64,000 nucleotides of DNA from Aplysia californica (taxonomy: Eukaryota > Mollusca > Gastropoda > Aplysiida > Aplysiidae). Shown piece by piece: positions 1-11,100 of the stretch. Position numbers and translations under genes: made by a program. Where the stretch lies: positions 451,153-515,152 of the forward strand of contig NW_004797289.1 of NCBI RefSeq assembly GCF_000002075.1, in the 5' to 3' direction. The first letter of the stretch is position 1, and each line of letters opens with the position of its first letter. Below the pieces are notes generated by a model. The model was not told the origin of the DNA. It did no database searches and was given only the letters and a program-made list of their open reading frames with translations.

Positions 1-319
1 CCCCCTGGTTTCTGACTTTCTCTCTAGATTAATGTTGAGTTGCCTTTTGTGAGACCATGCTGTAAAGTTATATCAAGCTTAATCTACCTTACATTGTTGG
101 AAGTTCTGATGGCGGAATAGACAGCGTGTCTGTGTTTGAAGTCTTACAATTATTATTTATTTATGAGTGTGGGATGGAATCCTGTACCCGGAAGGGTTTG
201 TTTTTTCTCCCCCTAACTGACCAACAGTTTTTACACATAGTCATTTGTCTTGACTTCAAAGATTTCCACTCATGTTTTTGGGTAAAAACAAAATCATACT
301 CGTAGTCGTCATCATCATC
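1..319. other. left edge, no gene seen
   Basis: No exon, repeat or RNA gene is recognisable here. The stretch lies upstream of the first visible exon of the host gene and next to the 3' end of a minus-strand LINE. It could be intron of the host gene or intergenic DNA. Confidence 0.4.
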
Positions 320-334
320 ATTGTCTTCTTCACC

Positions 335-1892
335 CTACACCAGAGTATAGGCCACGGACAAACACCTTCCACCTTTCTCTTCTCTATCCTGTGCTAGCCT
401 CTTGATGTTATTCCATGTCTTCCCACTTTTCTGTACATCGATTTCTGTGATTCTTCTCCAGGTTCCACACGGTCCTCCCCTTGATCTCTTACCCTGTGGA
501 TTCCAGTCCAAAACTTTCTTTGTTATGCATCTGCCTGACTTCCTGAGAGTATGTCCAATCCATCGCCACTTCCTTTTTCCTACCTCATCTCTGACTGGGA
601 TCTGTTTTGTTTTCCTTAACACTTCCACATTGGTGACCCTGTCTGTCCATCTGATCCTCAGTAACTTTCTTAGACACCTGTTCAAGAAAACCTGGGTCCT
701 CTTTATGCAAGTCTGTGATGCGTTCCATGTCTCACATGTTGTATAACAGGACAGACTTCACATTTGAATTGAAAATCCTCAGCTTTGTTCGAAGTGAGAT
801 ATCTCTGGTCTTCCAAATCCTATCCAAAGACATGAAAGCAGCCTGTGCTTTTCCAATGCGGGACTTTATTTCAGCACCTGTTCCTCCCTCTCTGTCAATT
901 ATACTCCCAAGATAGCAAAAGGATTCAACGTCTTCTAGTGCCTTTCCTTCTATTGTGACCTGCTCCTTTCGTTGTGCGTCTGTCCTTGATTCCGTGGTGT
1001 CTCATTATCTTCCATAGTGTTGCTCGCTCTTTACTGTCAAAGGCCTTCTCATAGTCAAGGAAGTTGACAATCAGCTGGGAGTTCCACTCCAGGGACTGTT
1101 CCACAATGATCCTCAGCGTGGCAATCTGGTCAGTGGTTGAGAGATTTTTCCGGAAACCAGCCTGTTCATCCCGTAGTCTTGGATCCGTTGCTGTCTTGAC
1201 TCTCTCCAGAATGATTCTGTTGCAGACCTTACCTGGTATTGAGAGAAGAGTGATCCCTCTGTAGCTGCTGCAGTAGCTGAGATCCCCCTTTTTTGGAAGC
1301 TTCATGAGGTGTCCTTCTTTCCAATCCTTTGGGAACTTGCTCTCATTCCAAATCCTGGTAACAGTGGGAGGAGGACGTCTGCCGTCACATTGGCATCTGC
1401 TTTTAGGGCTTCAGGTGGAATCTGATCAGGACCGGCCGCTTTACCTTTGTTTAGCTTCTTATTGGCATCCAGAATCTCTTGTTTTGAAGGAGCATCACAG
1501 CAGATTGGTAACTCATTTCTTGCTGGCAGGGTGTTTGGTGGGTTACTCGGTGGTGGTCTGTTCAGGAGACTGTTGAAATGCTCTACCCATCATTTAGACT
1601 GAGCTTCCTTTCCAAAAATGGTTTTCCCCTCTTGGTCCTTTACTGGTACTTCACGTTTCCCGTATTTTCCTGCAAGTGTCCTTGTGATCTGGTATAGGAT
1701 TCGCATGTGCCCTCCTACCGCTGCTTCCTCTGCCTTCTCTGCCAGCCTGTTCATGAATTCCTCCTTGTCTTTTCTTTGTGATTTCGTGACATCTTTAGCT
1801 GTTGTCCTGTACGGCTCCAATGCATCCGCTCTTGATCCTCTTGTTCTACTTGCATTCGCTTCTACCTTCAGTTGTCTTCTTATCCTAATCAT
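335..1892 (-). pseudogene. LINE reverse transcriptase and C-terminal part (broken)
   Basis: Three minus-strand frames carry the linker (1892-1590), the RT fingers and palm (1305-925, with YRGITLLS, DEQAGFRK, TDQIATLR and the motif-A block FLDYEKAFDS) and the region after RT (685-335, with KWRWIGHTLRK and a GGP.GTWRR block). The stretch between 925 and 685, where the YxDD box should be, is not open. The order agrees with the upstream endonuclease, so this is one decayed element. Confidence 0.8.
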
Positions 1893-2147
1893 ATCAAATG
1901 AGTGTTGGCTAATCCATTTCTTGTGCTCCTATTTCTTCACACCGAGTACTTCTTGACATGTTGATGTAAAGACTTCTTTGACCTTGGTCCAATGTGTATC
2001 CACCTCCGTGTCCTCTCCGCCAAGATCAGCCAGAGGTTGAAATCTGTTCCTCAGCTGTAGCTGAAACTCTTCTTTCTTGTGTCCGTCCAAGAGACTTACT
2101 TGGAACTTTGTTCTTTTGATTCCTGTGCTGGTTCCGTGCTTTTTGAG

Positions 2148-2900
2148 TCAAAGCTTGAGTTTTGCCAACAGAAGATGATGATCCGATCCAACATCTGCCC
2201 CTCTCTGTACTTTGACATCTTCCAGTGAATGCCTGAACCTACGAGAGATACAAAAATGATCTATCTGGTTCTCCGTCACTCCATCTGGCGAAACCCATGT
2301 AGCGTTGTGAATCCTCTTGTGGGGGAAAAACAGAGCCTCCAATTACAAAACTGTTGCAAGCACATATATTTGCCAGTCGCTCACCGTTCTCATTCATTTG
2401 TCCCAACCCATGTTATTCCATAATTCTTTCATACCCCACATTGTCCTGACCGATCTTGGCATTGGCATCTCCCATTATGATGTTGACATCCTTCCTTGGT
2501 AGTTTGTCAATGAGCCCATGGAGCTGGCTGTAAAAGGTATCCTTGTCTTCATCTAAAACATCATTTGTTGGGGCGTAGATTTGGACTTTATTCATGTTGA
2601 TTCTCTTGCTCCTTGTAGTGAATGAAGCCATGATGATCCTTTCCCGGTGTGGTTCCCATCCTCTTAGTGACTTCTGCGCATACTAATTCAAAATGATTCC
2701 CACTCCTTCCGCATGGTGCTTGTCTTCCCTCCCAGAATACAACACTTGTTCCCCCGAGCTGAGCTGCTTCTGTCCAGACTACCCAGTGTGTTTCGCTGAC
2801 TCTTAGTATGTTCAGCCTGTATCTCTTCATCTCTTGTACTACTTGAAAACTCTTTCCTGCTTCATACAAGGTGCGATCATTCTACGACGCAATCCGGAGA
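2148..2900 (-). pseudogene. LINE endonuclease part (broken)
   Basis: The remains of an APE-type endonuclease lie in three frames on the minus strand (about 2869-2588, 2631-2413, 2342-2148). Visible catalytic-type motifs are SETHW, the GDANAKIG block and, near the C-terminus, GADVGSDHHLL. In a live element this enzyme nicks target DNA to prime reverse transcription. Frame changes between blocks make it inactive. Confidence 0.8.
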
Positions 2901-2935
2901 GACTTGTTCGACAGAGAAGGTTTCGGGTCAGAAGA

Positions 2936-3700
2936 GTCCTTTCGGCTTTGTCCGCTGTCCTTCATTGTTCTTGCTGATGCAGAAGCTCCTCCGTCTCCCA
3001 AGATAAAAAAATAAAAAGCTGTGTTTGTCCGTGTTTCTGTAACTTACTGTTTTTTACTGGGTTGGGTAGTTGACCCTCCACAAACTCGCACTTTTCGGGC
3101 GACCAGACCTTTGCACTTTTAGTCGCATCTTACAACACGCTGTATCACGGCAGGTGTATTCTTTGCTCTCCCATAGTAAAACTATGGGCCCCCCCACCAC
3201 TCGTAGTCAAATTCTATTCAAATAAGATGGAGAGTGAGAGTGAGACGTGTCATTCTCTTTAAAAAAATTTTAGCTCTTCAATTACAAATTTTCGTCGACT
3301 TCCGGGGACCCTTGGCCCCCAGACCTCCCATAAATTTTTCCTCCATTTTAGGATTTTTCTGTTGGAAGCACTGGGAGAATCCAAAAATGCGCATATCTCA
3401 AAATGGATAATTTTGACCCAAATTACAACTTTCTGCTGCTGCCCACCCCTTTAAGTTGCACTGCGCTTACCATCAATTGTTGCGTTAGTGGAATTGGTTG
3501 TAGGCATATTGAGTTGGATGTCGGTAAGTATTGTATACTGTTTTATAACTTAAAGAAGAAGTAACTGGAACATTTATGTACACATAACTTATATACATAG
3601 TGTACAGCATGCCATTGAAGCTGTGATTAACAGGAAAGATTAAAACAGGTTTTTTTTTCCCACTGCTTATATTTTCATAAAGGAATGTTTCATTATCTTA
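2936..3700. other. LINE 5' flank and unexplained intron sequence
   Basis: About 2936-3200 may be the 5' leader of the minus-strand LINE. A small hairpin (CCCATAG, three bases, CTATGGG-type arms) lies near 3171-3189. From 3200 to the splice acceptor at 3710 I recognise nothing. Confidence 0.3.
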
Positions 3701-3710
3701 TCATTATCAG

Positions 3711-3877
3711 GAGTTCTTCAGAGTATGTGACTCAAATCAGAAAGTCAGCAAACCAGAAATGCATCAAAGTGGAGGCTGTAAGTTTTGACGTGGGCCACTT
3801 TCAAGAGCAAGGATTTGGTTCAAGCAGGCCTAGTCTGTCCTTTATGCCAGTATCTGACTGGGTCACCGTCCATAATG
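3711..3877 (+). CDS. exon A, CUB module middle part
   Basis: This is the first visible exon, with acceptor TTATCAG and donor GTAGGA. It starts with one base of a split codon and encodes residues 1-55, ending DWVTVHN, with the last base starting Gly56. It is the middle of a CUB-like module whose start lies in an unseen upstream exon. A relic of its 3' end recurs at 4321-4380. Confidence 0.8.
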
Positions 3878-6800
3878 GTAGGATATCTCTTTGGTCTTTA
3901 CGACACAGAGTTTGTACTCGGTGTAGGTGTGAGGTGTCAGTAGTGTAGTGAGATTGCTGGTTTGGGTGTTTAAGGCTCAGCTCTGTTCGTTATTGTGTCC
4001 ATGGGAAGGGCACTTTATGTGAATTGCCCCATTTGGCTCAGGATTTGGACTTTAAATTTGCATATTCTGACTCTGAAATAACTGTATAGTTTTGCAAGGG
4101 GTGTTAAACGGATACCATTGTGGGTGATTGGCAGGTGCTCTAGCGTGGTTTGTTCCTTCTTTCCTACTAAACATCTGTTGTCCTTATTTCTCCTCCGTTT
4201 TTGTGTTTATTGCTCTCTTGTAACACCTCTAATCTTGGGCATTTATATGACCTAATTGTGTTGCAAGTGCCGTAAAACTCTTACTAAGACAAATGTATAC
4301 ATTTAAGCATTTCACAAAATGCAGGTGTCTGATGTGCTCACCGTACACAACGGTAGGACTTTTCTCTTCGGTCTCTTACAGTTCTGCTTATAGTCTCATT
4401 AGTGTGGTTTGTGCAAAAGTCAGCTACGTGCTTTTTATCTGTGAAACAATGGTTTTGGACAGTCTCAAGTGTTCTTTTTCCTTAACTCATTCGCTACACC
4501 GCACCGTGGTGAGCGGTGCGGCGAAAGTGTCTTCCGTACGACAAGTCGCCCCCGACGGCTCGAGAACCGACCAATAACTCTAGCTTTGATTTTGTTCCAA
4601 TCCACATATCAATGTTAAAATAAAGGTTATAATATAACATTGACTTCCGGGTCAAGCGTTTCCACTGAAGTTTAGATTCTGTTTTGAATCGCGATTTCGA
4701 AGTTTAAGCGACTCTGTTTTATCGCGATGCCCAAATTATAGCCCAGACACTAGTCTTAGTACTTTTATACAACAAAATGTATGATTATTTTGCTCACTAA
4801 AGAAATGTAGGACTCTTCTTTAGAATATTGATACTATTGGACTCAAATTGCCTGTGGTCTGTTATTGAGAAGTTAATATTTTTCAGGGCTAGATCTAGCT
4901 AGACCTAAATTGTCAAAATATTTTTTTCTCCTCGAAATCACTATTTATTAGTGAAATTACTCTAAAAGTACCACTCAAGACATGTATAGGTTTATTCCAA
5001 ATGAAATTCTTAATAATTTCATATGTGATACGAGTGTTTTTTTTTCTGTTTGTGATTGCATCTTGTCCTTTTTTCAAGATTATACATTAAAAATAAAAAA
5101 AGTTCAATATGGGATGTTATGATTCAAATGTACAAATTTTATGGAATGTATGTAAATAACTGCAAATGTTTCAATATTTTCCTGTTCTATATTCATTTGT
5201 GGTTATTTTGATGTATCATTTGACTAGGTGCAAATATATTTTTTGAGTTTCACCAAAGATGATTAATTTTATATTTTAAAATTTTATCCGTATCCAATCA
5301 AAATTGTGTTGCATAATCGCCTCTTACAGGAACCAAAGTTGAAAAATACACTATTAAACATTACAGATGTATTCTACAAACCATACTGAAAATTTTGGTA
5401 CATAATATATTGATATTTATTTGAATTTGTGGCCCCAAAGATGTGTGAACTGCGCACTAGTCACCATCTCATTTTGCCCTCCCGAAAAAAATTCGTCCGC
5501 AAGCTGAAAATAATTCGTAGCGAATGAGTTAAGTCTCTCTTGTTTTGTCCCCTCCTGAAATAAGACCATTCACCTTTGGCTTCTATTTGCTTCATTAGGT
5601 TATGTTGATTTTAACAGTGCCTTCTCCCTTCTTTCCATTGTTCTTACAATTGGCTACTCTTGTCTTGTCCTCTCTGGAAATTAGACCTTTCACCATGGCT
5701 GAACTATTTGCTTTGCTGAGTATGTTGATTTCAACTGTGTCTTATCCTTTAACTGAAGGATGACAGGGACAGGCGACTTACTTTTGTTGTTTTTGAGTGT
5801 TTTTTTTTTTGCTTTTCTAGTTAATTTCTGAAGACCAAAGGGACATATGATTCAGTTTTGCTTCAAATATAATATCAGAAATTCTTTCCTCTTGTTATCG
5901 TCCAAATTCATCTGATTACTTGCTACTCCATATGGTCTAATCTTTCCTGCAATATGTAAAGATGTAGCATATATATATATTTGCTTGTCCCAAACTTGCC
6001 AGAACTCTCCATGCACTTTGAAAAGTTCACTTTCAAAATTTCCTATTTTCAGGGCCTAACATTTCCTGCTTTGACCTCACCATGGGATGCAGGGACTCCA
6101 GAAGTAACGCCTCACAAATTTTCAATAAAGAAAGCGATGTGGTCACTGTCTTGTTGAATCGGAGGTAAGACTGTATTATGGAACATTTTCTGAAGAGGAA
6201 CAATAATTTAATCCTGGCACTAGTGGAATTTGGTTGCTGATAAAGCAGTGGTGCACTGCAGTGAGAAAATTTGATAAGAAATCTTTGCTTACATTGACGA
6301 ATGTTTGAAATTGAATTCTGAAGAATGATGCAAGTTACGTAAAGAAAAGTTTTATGTTTTGTATTACTATAAGGTGTCCTTGTATGAAATGGTAACGAAT
6401 ATTGTGTTTTAGGTAAGAAAGTTTTGGAGAAAAAAAATCAGTGGGTAATATAGACATATCTCCTCTCCCCCCCCAAAAAACCCCCCAAACAAACCCCAAA
6501 CAAAACAACAACAAAACATGAATAGAAATGTTCTGAAAGGAAAAGACTTGAAATTCAGACTCGGGGCAATCCCTCTGTTCAAATATGTGACCAGAAAAGC
6601 TTAATGTTTATTTGGGTGTGATAGATTTACAACACAAGTGTGTCACAACTTGGTGGTATCAGGCGCTCGTCAATTTTCGGGCATGTAGAGTTATTAGTAT
6701 CATCTTGAAGCTTGTTCAATTGTCTTGCTTTTGATGAAAAAAAAAATACCCATCTATCTTTAACAGAGGTCGAGATACTTGCAACTGAAGCAGGTAGGGG

Positions 6801-8080
6801 AGGGGAGGTTGCTTGGTTTTAGGGGTAAAATTAGTGAGCAAATGGCCACCAAAGTTTTGTGATTTCCATAGCTTGAGAGTTCTAGAAGAGTGAGAATTTA
6901 CATTTTGTGTGTGCTTTTAATCAAAATTTTTCAATAAAATTCACACAGAAATGTTTTTGAATGGACAGAACAGGTGTTGACCTAAGAGAAAAAAAAATTA
7001 ATAAAAACTGCCAAACCTTTGGAAAAATGCCAGTTTCTTCCATTTCATTATTTTGATGAGCGCCAGATTTCACTACAATACCTCACATGTAGTACGCTTG
7101 AAGTCTCAGATATCCCTCTGCGTGGAAATAATTAGTATTCTGTGCTGGTTGTTTTCAGGCTGGAGTTCACTACTGGATTCTGGCTCAGCTTTAAAGCAAC
7201 AGGTAAATTTTTGTGCCATTCTCACTTTGTTTTTTACCTTTATTTGTGTTTAGACCATTAACTCTGCATGTTAGGGCCAAACTTAATTGAGTAGGGTACA
7301 CCATTATAAAAGAAAGGCAGAGATAGTCGATAAAGTAAACTCTTTCATGTGGGGATTGAACTTACTTTTATTTTCAACATTGAAGAGACTAACTGACCAT
7401 AGGCACAGATACTAATGTGCTCTGTTCCTGAAATATGACACTTTCACCAAAAAAAGGTCACCCAAGTAAATTTCACCCCAACCCCCAGTGGGTCGGGAGG
7501 ATATAAATAGACCCACTGCTTCGTCTGCAGAAGGTGCAACCCCCTCAAAGGCGGAGTGTCGCACACGGACCCTAACCCTCTGGGATTGATCCGTGTGCGA
7601 CACTCACTTTGGTGTGTCTTCCTCTTCTCCTTCCTTCTTTCTTTTTTCTTCTATCTTTCCTACCACTGCTGACCTCAAGTGCAGTAAAAAGAGAGGTCAC
7701 CCATCCCACACAGTGGGCGCCTCGTTGACCGTGAGGTGCGACCCGTGCGGAGGGAAACCGGGTACCTGGCGGTTGAGGTGAGATCAGTCCATGGACTGTC
7801 CCTCGCCAACACACCTCTTTGGCCCAGGTTTTCCTCTTAGACAGGAGGGTGGCACGCAGGGTTGGTGATTTTTTTGATTTTTTAAAATCGATTTTTAAAA
7901 TTTAAATCAAGATTTTTAAAATTGAAATATGATTTTTGTGATTTTTTGGATTTAAAAAAAAAATGTCGACACTGTTTGGGATTTTGGGTTTCTAAAAGTA
8001 TGTTCTTTTAGTGCAAAATGCATTTTCTTTATTTTAACTTATGATTAATTTAAGCAACCGCAAAAGAAAGCCTTAATCTG

Positions 8081-8117
<37 letters not shown>

Positions 8118-11100
8118 TGAATTATATCATGGCTACAGACAAAAAATGAAGAAAATGTCAGTCTAAAAGGAAGGGGGTGGGGGGGGGGGGGGTTAATTAT
8201 GTATAGATAAACTTGCATTTTATTACAGTGTGTGTGTGTGTGTGCGCGCGCGCATGCTTGTGTTTGTCCATAAAGAAAAAGAAAATGTTAATTTCAATAA
8301 TGATAAAAAAAAGTAAATTGAATACTGTATTATTTTACAGTGACAGGGGGAAAGCAGACATTTAGGCATGATTATATTAGTCTACTAAACCTTATATCTG
8401 TTTTATAAAACCAAGGAAAGGAATTCTGAATGTTTAAAGATATAAAAACAGAATACATTTTTAAAAAGTGATTTAAATCACTGAGTTTTATTTTTAAAAT
8501 CAAGTTGATTTAAATTTAAAAAAATCGATTGATTTAAATCGACCTGATTTAAATCAACCCAACCCTGATTTCAATTATGAAAAAAAAGTCAATTGAATAC
8601 TGTATTATTTTACAGTGACAGGGGGGAAAGCAGACTTTTAAGTATGATTATATTAGTCTACTAAACCGTATCTGTTTAATAAAACCAAGGAAAGGAATTC
8701 TGAATGTTCAAATATGTAAAAACTGAATACATTAAAAAAAAAGTGATTTAAGTCACTGATTTCTATTTAAAAAATCAAGTTGATTAAAATATTAAAAAAT
8801 CAACTGATTTAAATCAACCCAGCTCTGATTTCAATTATGGAAAAAAAAGTAAATTGAATACTGTATTATTTTACAGTGAAAGGAGGGAAAGCAGACTTTT
8901 AAGCATGAATATATTAGTTTACTGAACCGTATATCTGTTTTATGAAACCAAGGAAAGGAATTCTGAATGTTGAAATATGTAAAAACTGAATAAAAATAAA
9001 TTTAAAAAAAAGTGATTTAAATCATTGATTTTTATTTAAAAAATCAAGTTGAATTAAATTTTTTAAAAATCAACTGATTTAAATCAACCCAACCCTGGTG
9101 GCACGGCCCATGACACTCAATCGGTTGAGAGCTGAAACCCCATCAAGCCCTTGGTCAATCTTGACGTGAGGGTCTTGTACTTTCTCGTTGAGAGTATAGC
9201 TCAGGGGTAGCCCTGGCACAGCGAGCAATGTGTCCCCTTGTTGGGCTCCGTGGCGGGCGGGGAGCCCCGGAGTAGAATCAACAATAAATTTCATATGGAA
9301 TCAAAATTAAAAAAAGACCCTTCCCCAGCTCCTAACGTTAACAAAAAGTCTTGGCTCGCGGAAGCGGGTGCGGCCGCCGAGCCGAGCAAAAATTCTAAAT
9401 CAGGTAAAAGGACCTTTACCGTTGCTTCTTTCCTCCCTTCTCCCAGGGAGCTTCCGAAGCAGCCGTACGTGGCCATCAGCTGCAAAGAAGACGCACAGAA
9501 GAAGATCACTGATCAGAATCTGTTCAAGACGGGAGATACACTACGACAGGTTCTGGGATACATTCCTACGAATGTCCAGAAGCTGTCCTCTGGTGTACTC
9601 CTCATCAAGTGCGCAACTGAAGACAAAGTGACCAAACTCCTGGATACCATGACCTTCGGCGGTATTCCATGTAGGTCCGAGCGCTACCAGAAATTCAACC
9701 GCTCGAAAGGCGTCGTCCGCAGTCATGAGCTGAAAGGCTGCTCCATGGAAGAAATTGTGGAGCACTGTGAGGGAGTGGTCGAAGCCCGCCGGATTACTCT
9801 TCGGCGGGGGGAGACTACTATTGAAACGAACACGATTGTCCTCACTTTCGAATCGTGTCGCCCTCCAGCCACCGTTCGGGCATCTTACTTGGTACTCGAC
9901 GTACGACCCTATGTGCCGAACCCTCTGCGCTGTTTCAAGTGTCAGAAGTTCGGCCATAGCCAGTCACGGTGCCGTCACGCAGCCGTGTGTCCTCGTTGTG
10001 GCAAGTCGGGCATCCTGAGAAGGAATGCAAGGCTAGTCCTTGTCGCTCCAATTGCCACGGCCAGCACACAGCTTTCAGCAAGGAGTGCCCGACTTGGCTC
10101 CAAGAACGCGCCATCCAGGAATACAAGGCGCGAAATGGCTGCTCCTTCCAGGAGGCCCGTAAGGTTGGCTGCCCGCCAATCACAACCCCAGTCATTGGCC
10201 GGTCGTATTCAAAGGTAGCCCAGGAGGTCACGAGGTCGGCAAGTAATTTTACTGCCGACCTCCCAAAGCCCACGGTCAACAGGCAAGTCTCTGTGCCTAA
10301 GAACAAAAAGCCCGCTACTATCCCTGTGGCAACCCCCTTTGAGGTGCCACTCTCTAACCGCTATGGGGTTCTAGGGGAGGACGGGGAGGACTCTTCCTCC
10401 GCCCCCTCTTCTCCCCCTCACCCCTCTTCTATCATTTCTTCTTCTTCTCCTTCTTCTTCTTCCACCTTACAGCCCATCCCTCTGATGGAGTTTGAGGTGG
10501 GCCTTATCCCCTCCCCAGCCCCCTTCCCAGCCCCCTCGGTCTGCTCCACCTCCCCCTACCCCTCCAGCAGACAAACCCCTGCCTATGGAGGAAGACAGCT
10601 CCGACCCCCCTCCCCGGCCTGACCCCGGGAAGGGCGGAGTCTGTCACTCCTCCAAATCCCCCACTAGACTGCCGTCCAATCCAGGACGGCAACCTAGAAA
10701 ACACTCCGCCTCCCCCGCAAGGAGGAGTCAGAGTGTCTCTTCGAAGCCGGGACCTCCAAGCTCCAAAATAAAAACTAAAAAGTCATAATGGCGGCCCTGC
10801 AATGGAATGCCGGCTACCCCCAGTGGGTCGGGGGGATATAAATAGACCCACTGCTTCGTCTGCAGAAGGTGCAACCCCTTCAAAGGCGAGGTGTCGCACT
10901 CGGACCCCAATCCTCTGAGATCCGGATGCGACACCTACTTTGGTGTATCTTCCTCTTCTCCTTCCTTCTTTCTTTCTTCTTCTGTCTCTCCTGCCACCGC
11001 TGACCTCATGTGCAGCAAAAAGAGAGGTCACCCATCCCACAGAGTGGGCGCCTTGTTGACCGTGAGGTGCGACCCGTGCGGAGGGAAACCGGGTACCTGG

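Larger units (their letters stand above)
320..2935 (-). mobile_element. decayed RTE-like LINE
   Basis: This is a non-LTR retrotransposon on the minus strand, read from about 2935 down to 320, in several short frames in the right order: endonuclease, reverse transcriptase, C-terminal region. Endonuclease landmarks are SETHW, GDANAKIG and SDHHLL. RT landmarks are YRGITLLS and FLDYEKAFDS. The C-terminal part holds KWRWIGH. Many frame breaks show an old, dead copy. The motifs fit the RTE-like endonuclease-RT elements common in molluscs and flatworms; the clade is my inference. Confidence 0.85.
7481..10814 (+). mobile_element. I/Nimb-like LINE copy 1, 3'-truncated
   Basis: This copy has a 5' leader with a TATAAAT box (7502-7508), a split leader region because of a hAT-like insertion (7857-9097), ORF1 and the first codons of ORF2. 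It ends abruptly after the ORF2 codons for WNAG and is joined, with one extra T, to the 5' end of a second copy. Loss of the 3' part is unusual, because LINEs normally lose their 5' end. Confidence 0.85.

Noticed and set aside
7158-7201. Possible extra exon flanked by AG and GT
   Set aside because: Adding its 44 bases between exons B and C breaks the frame, while B joins C directly in phase.
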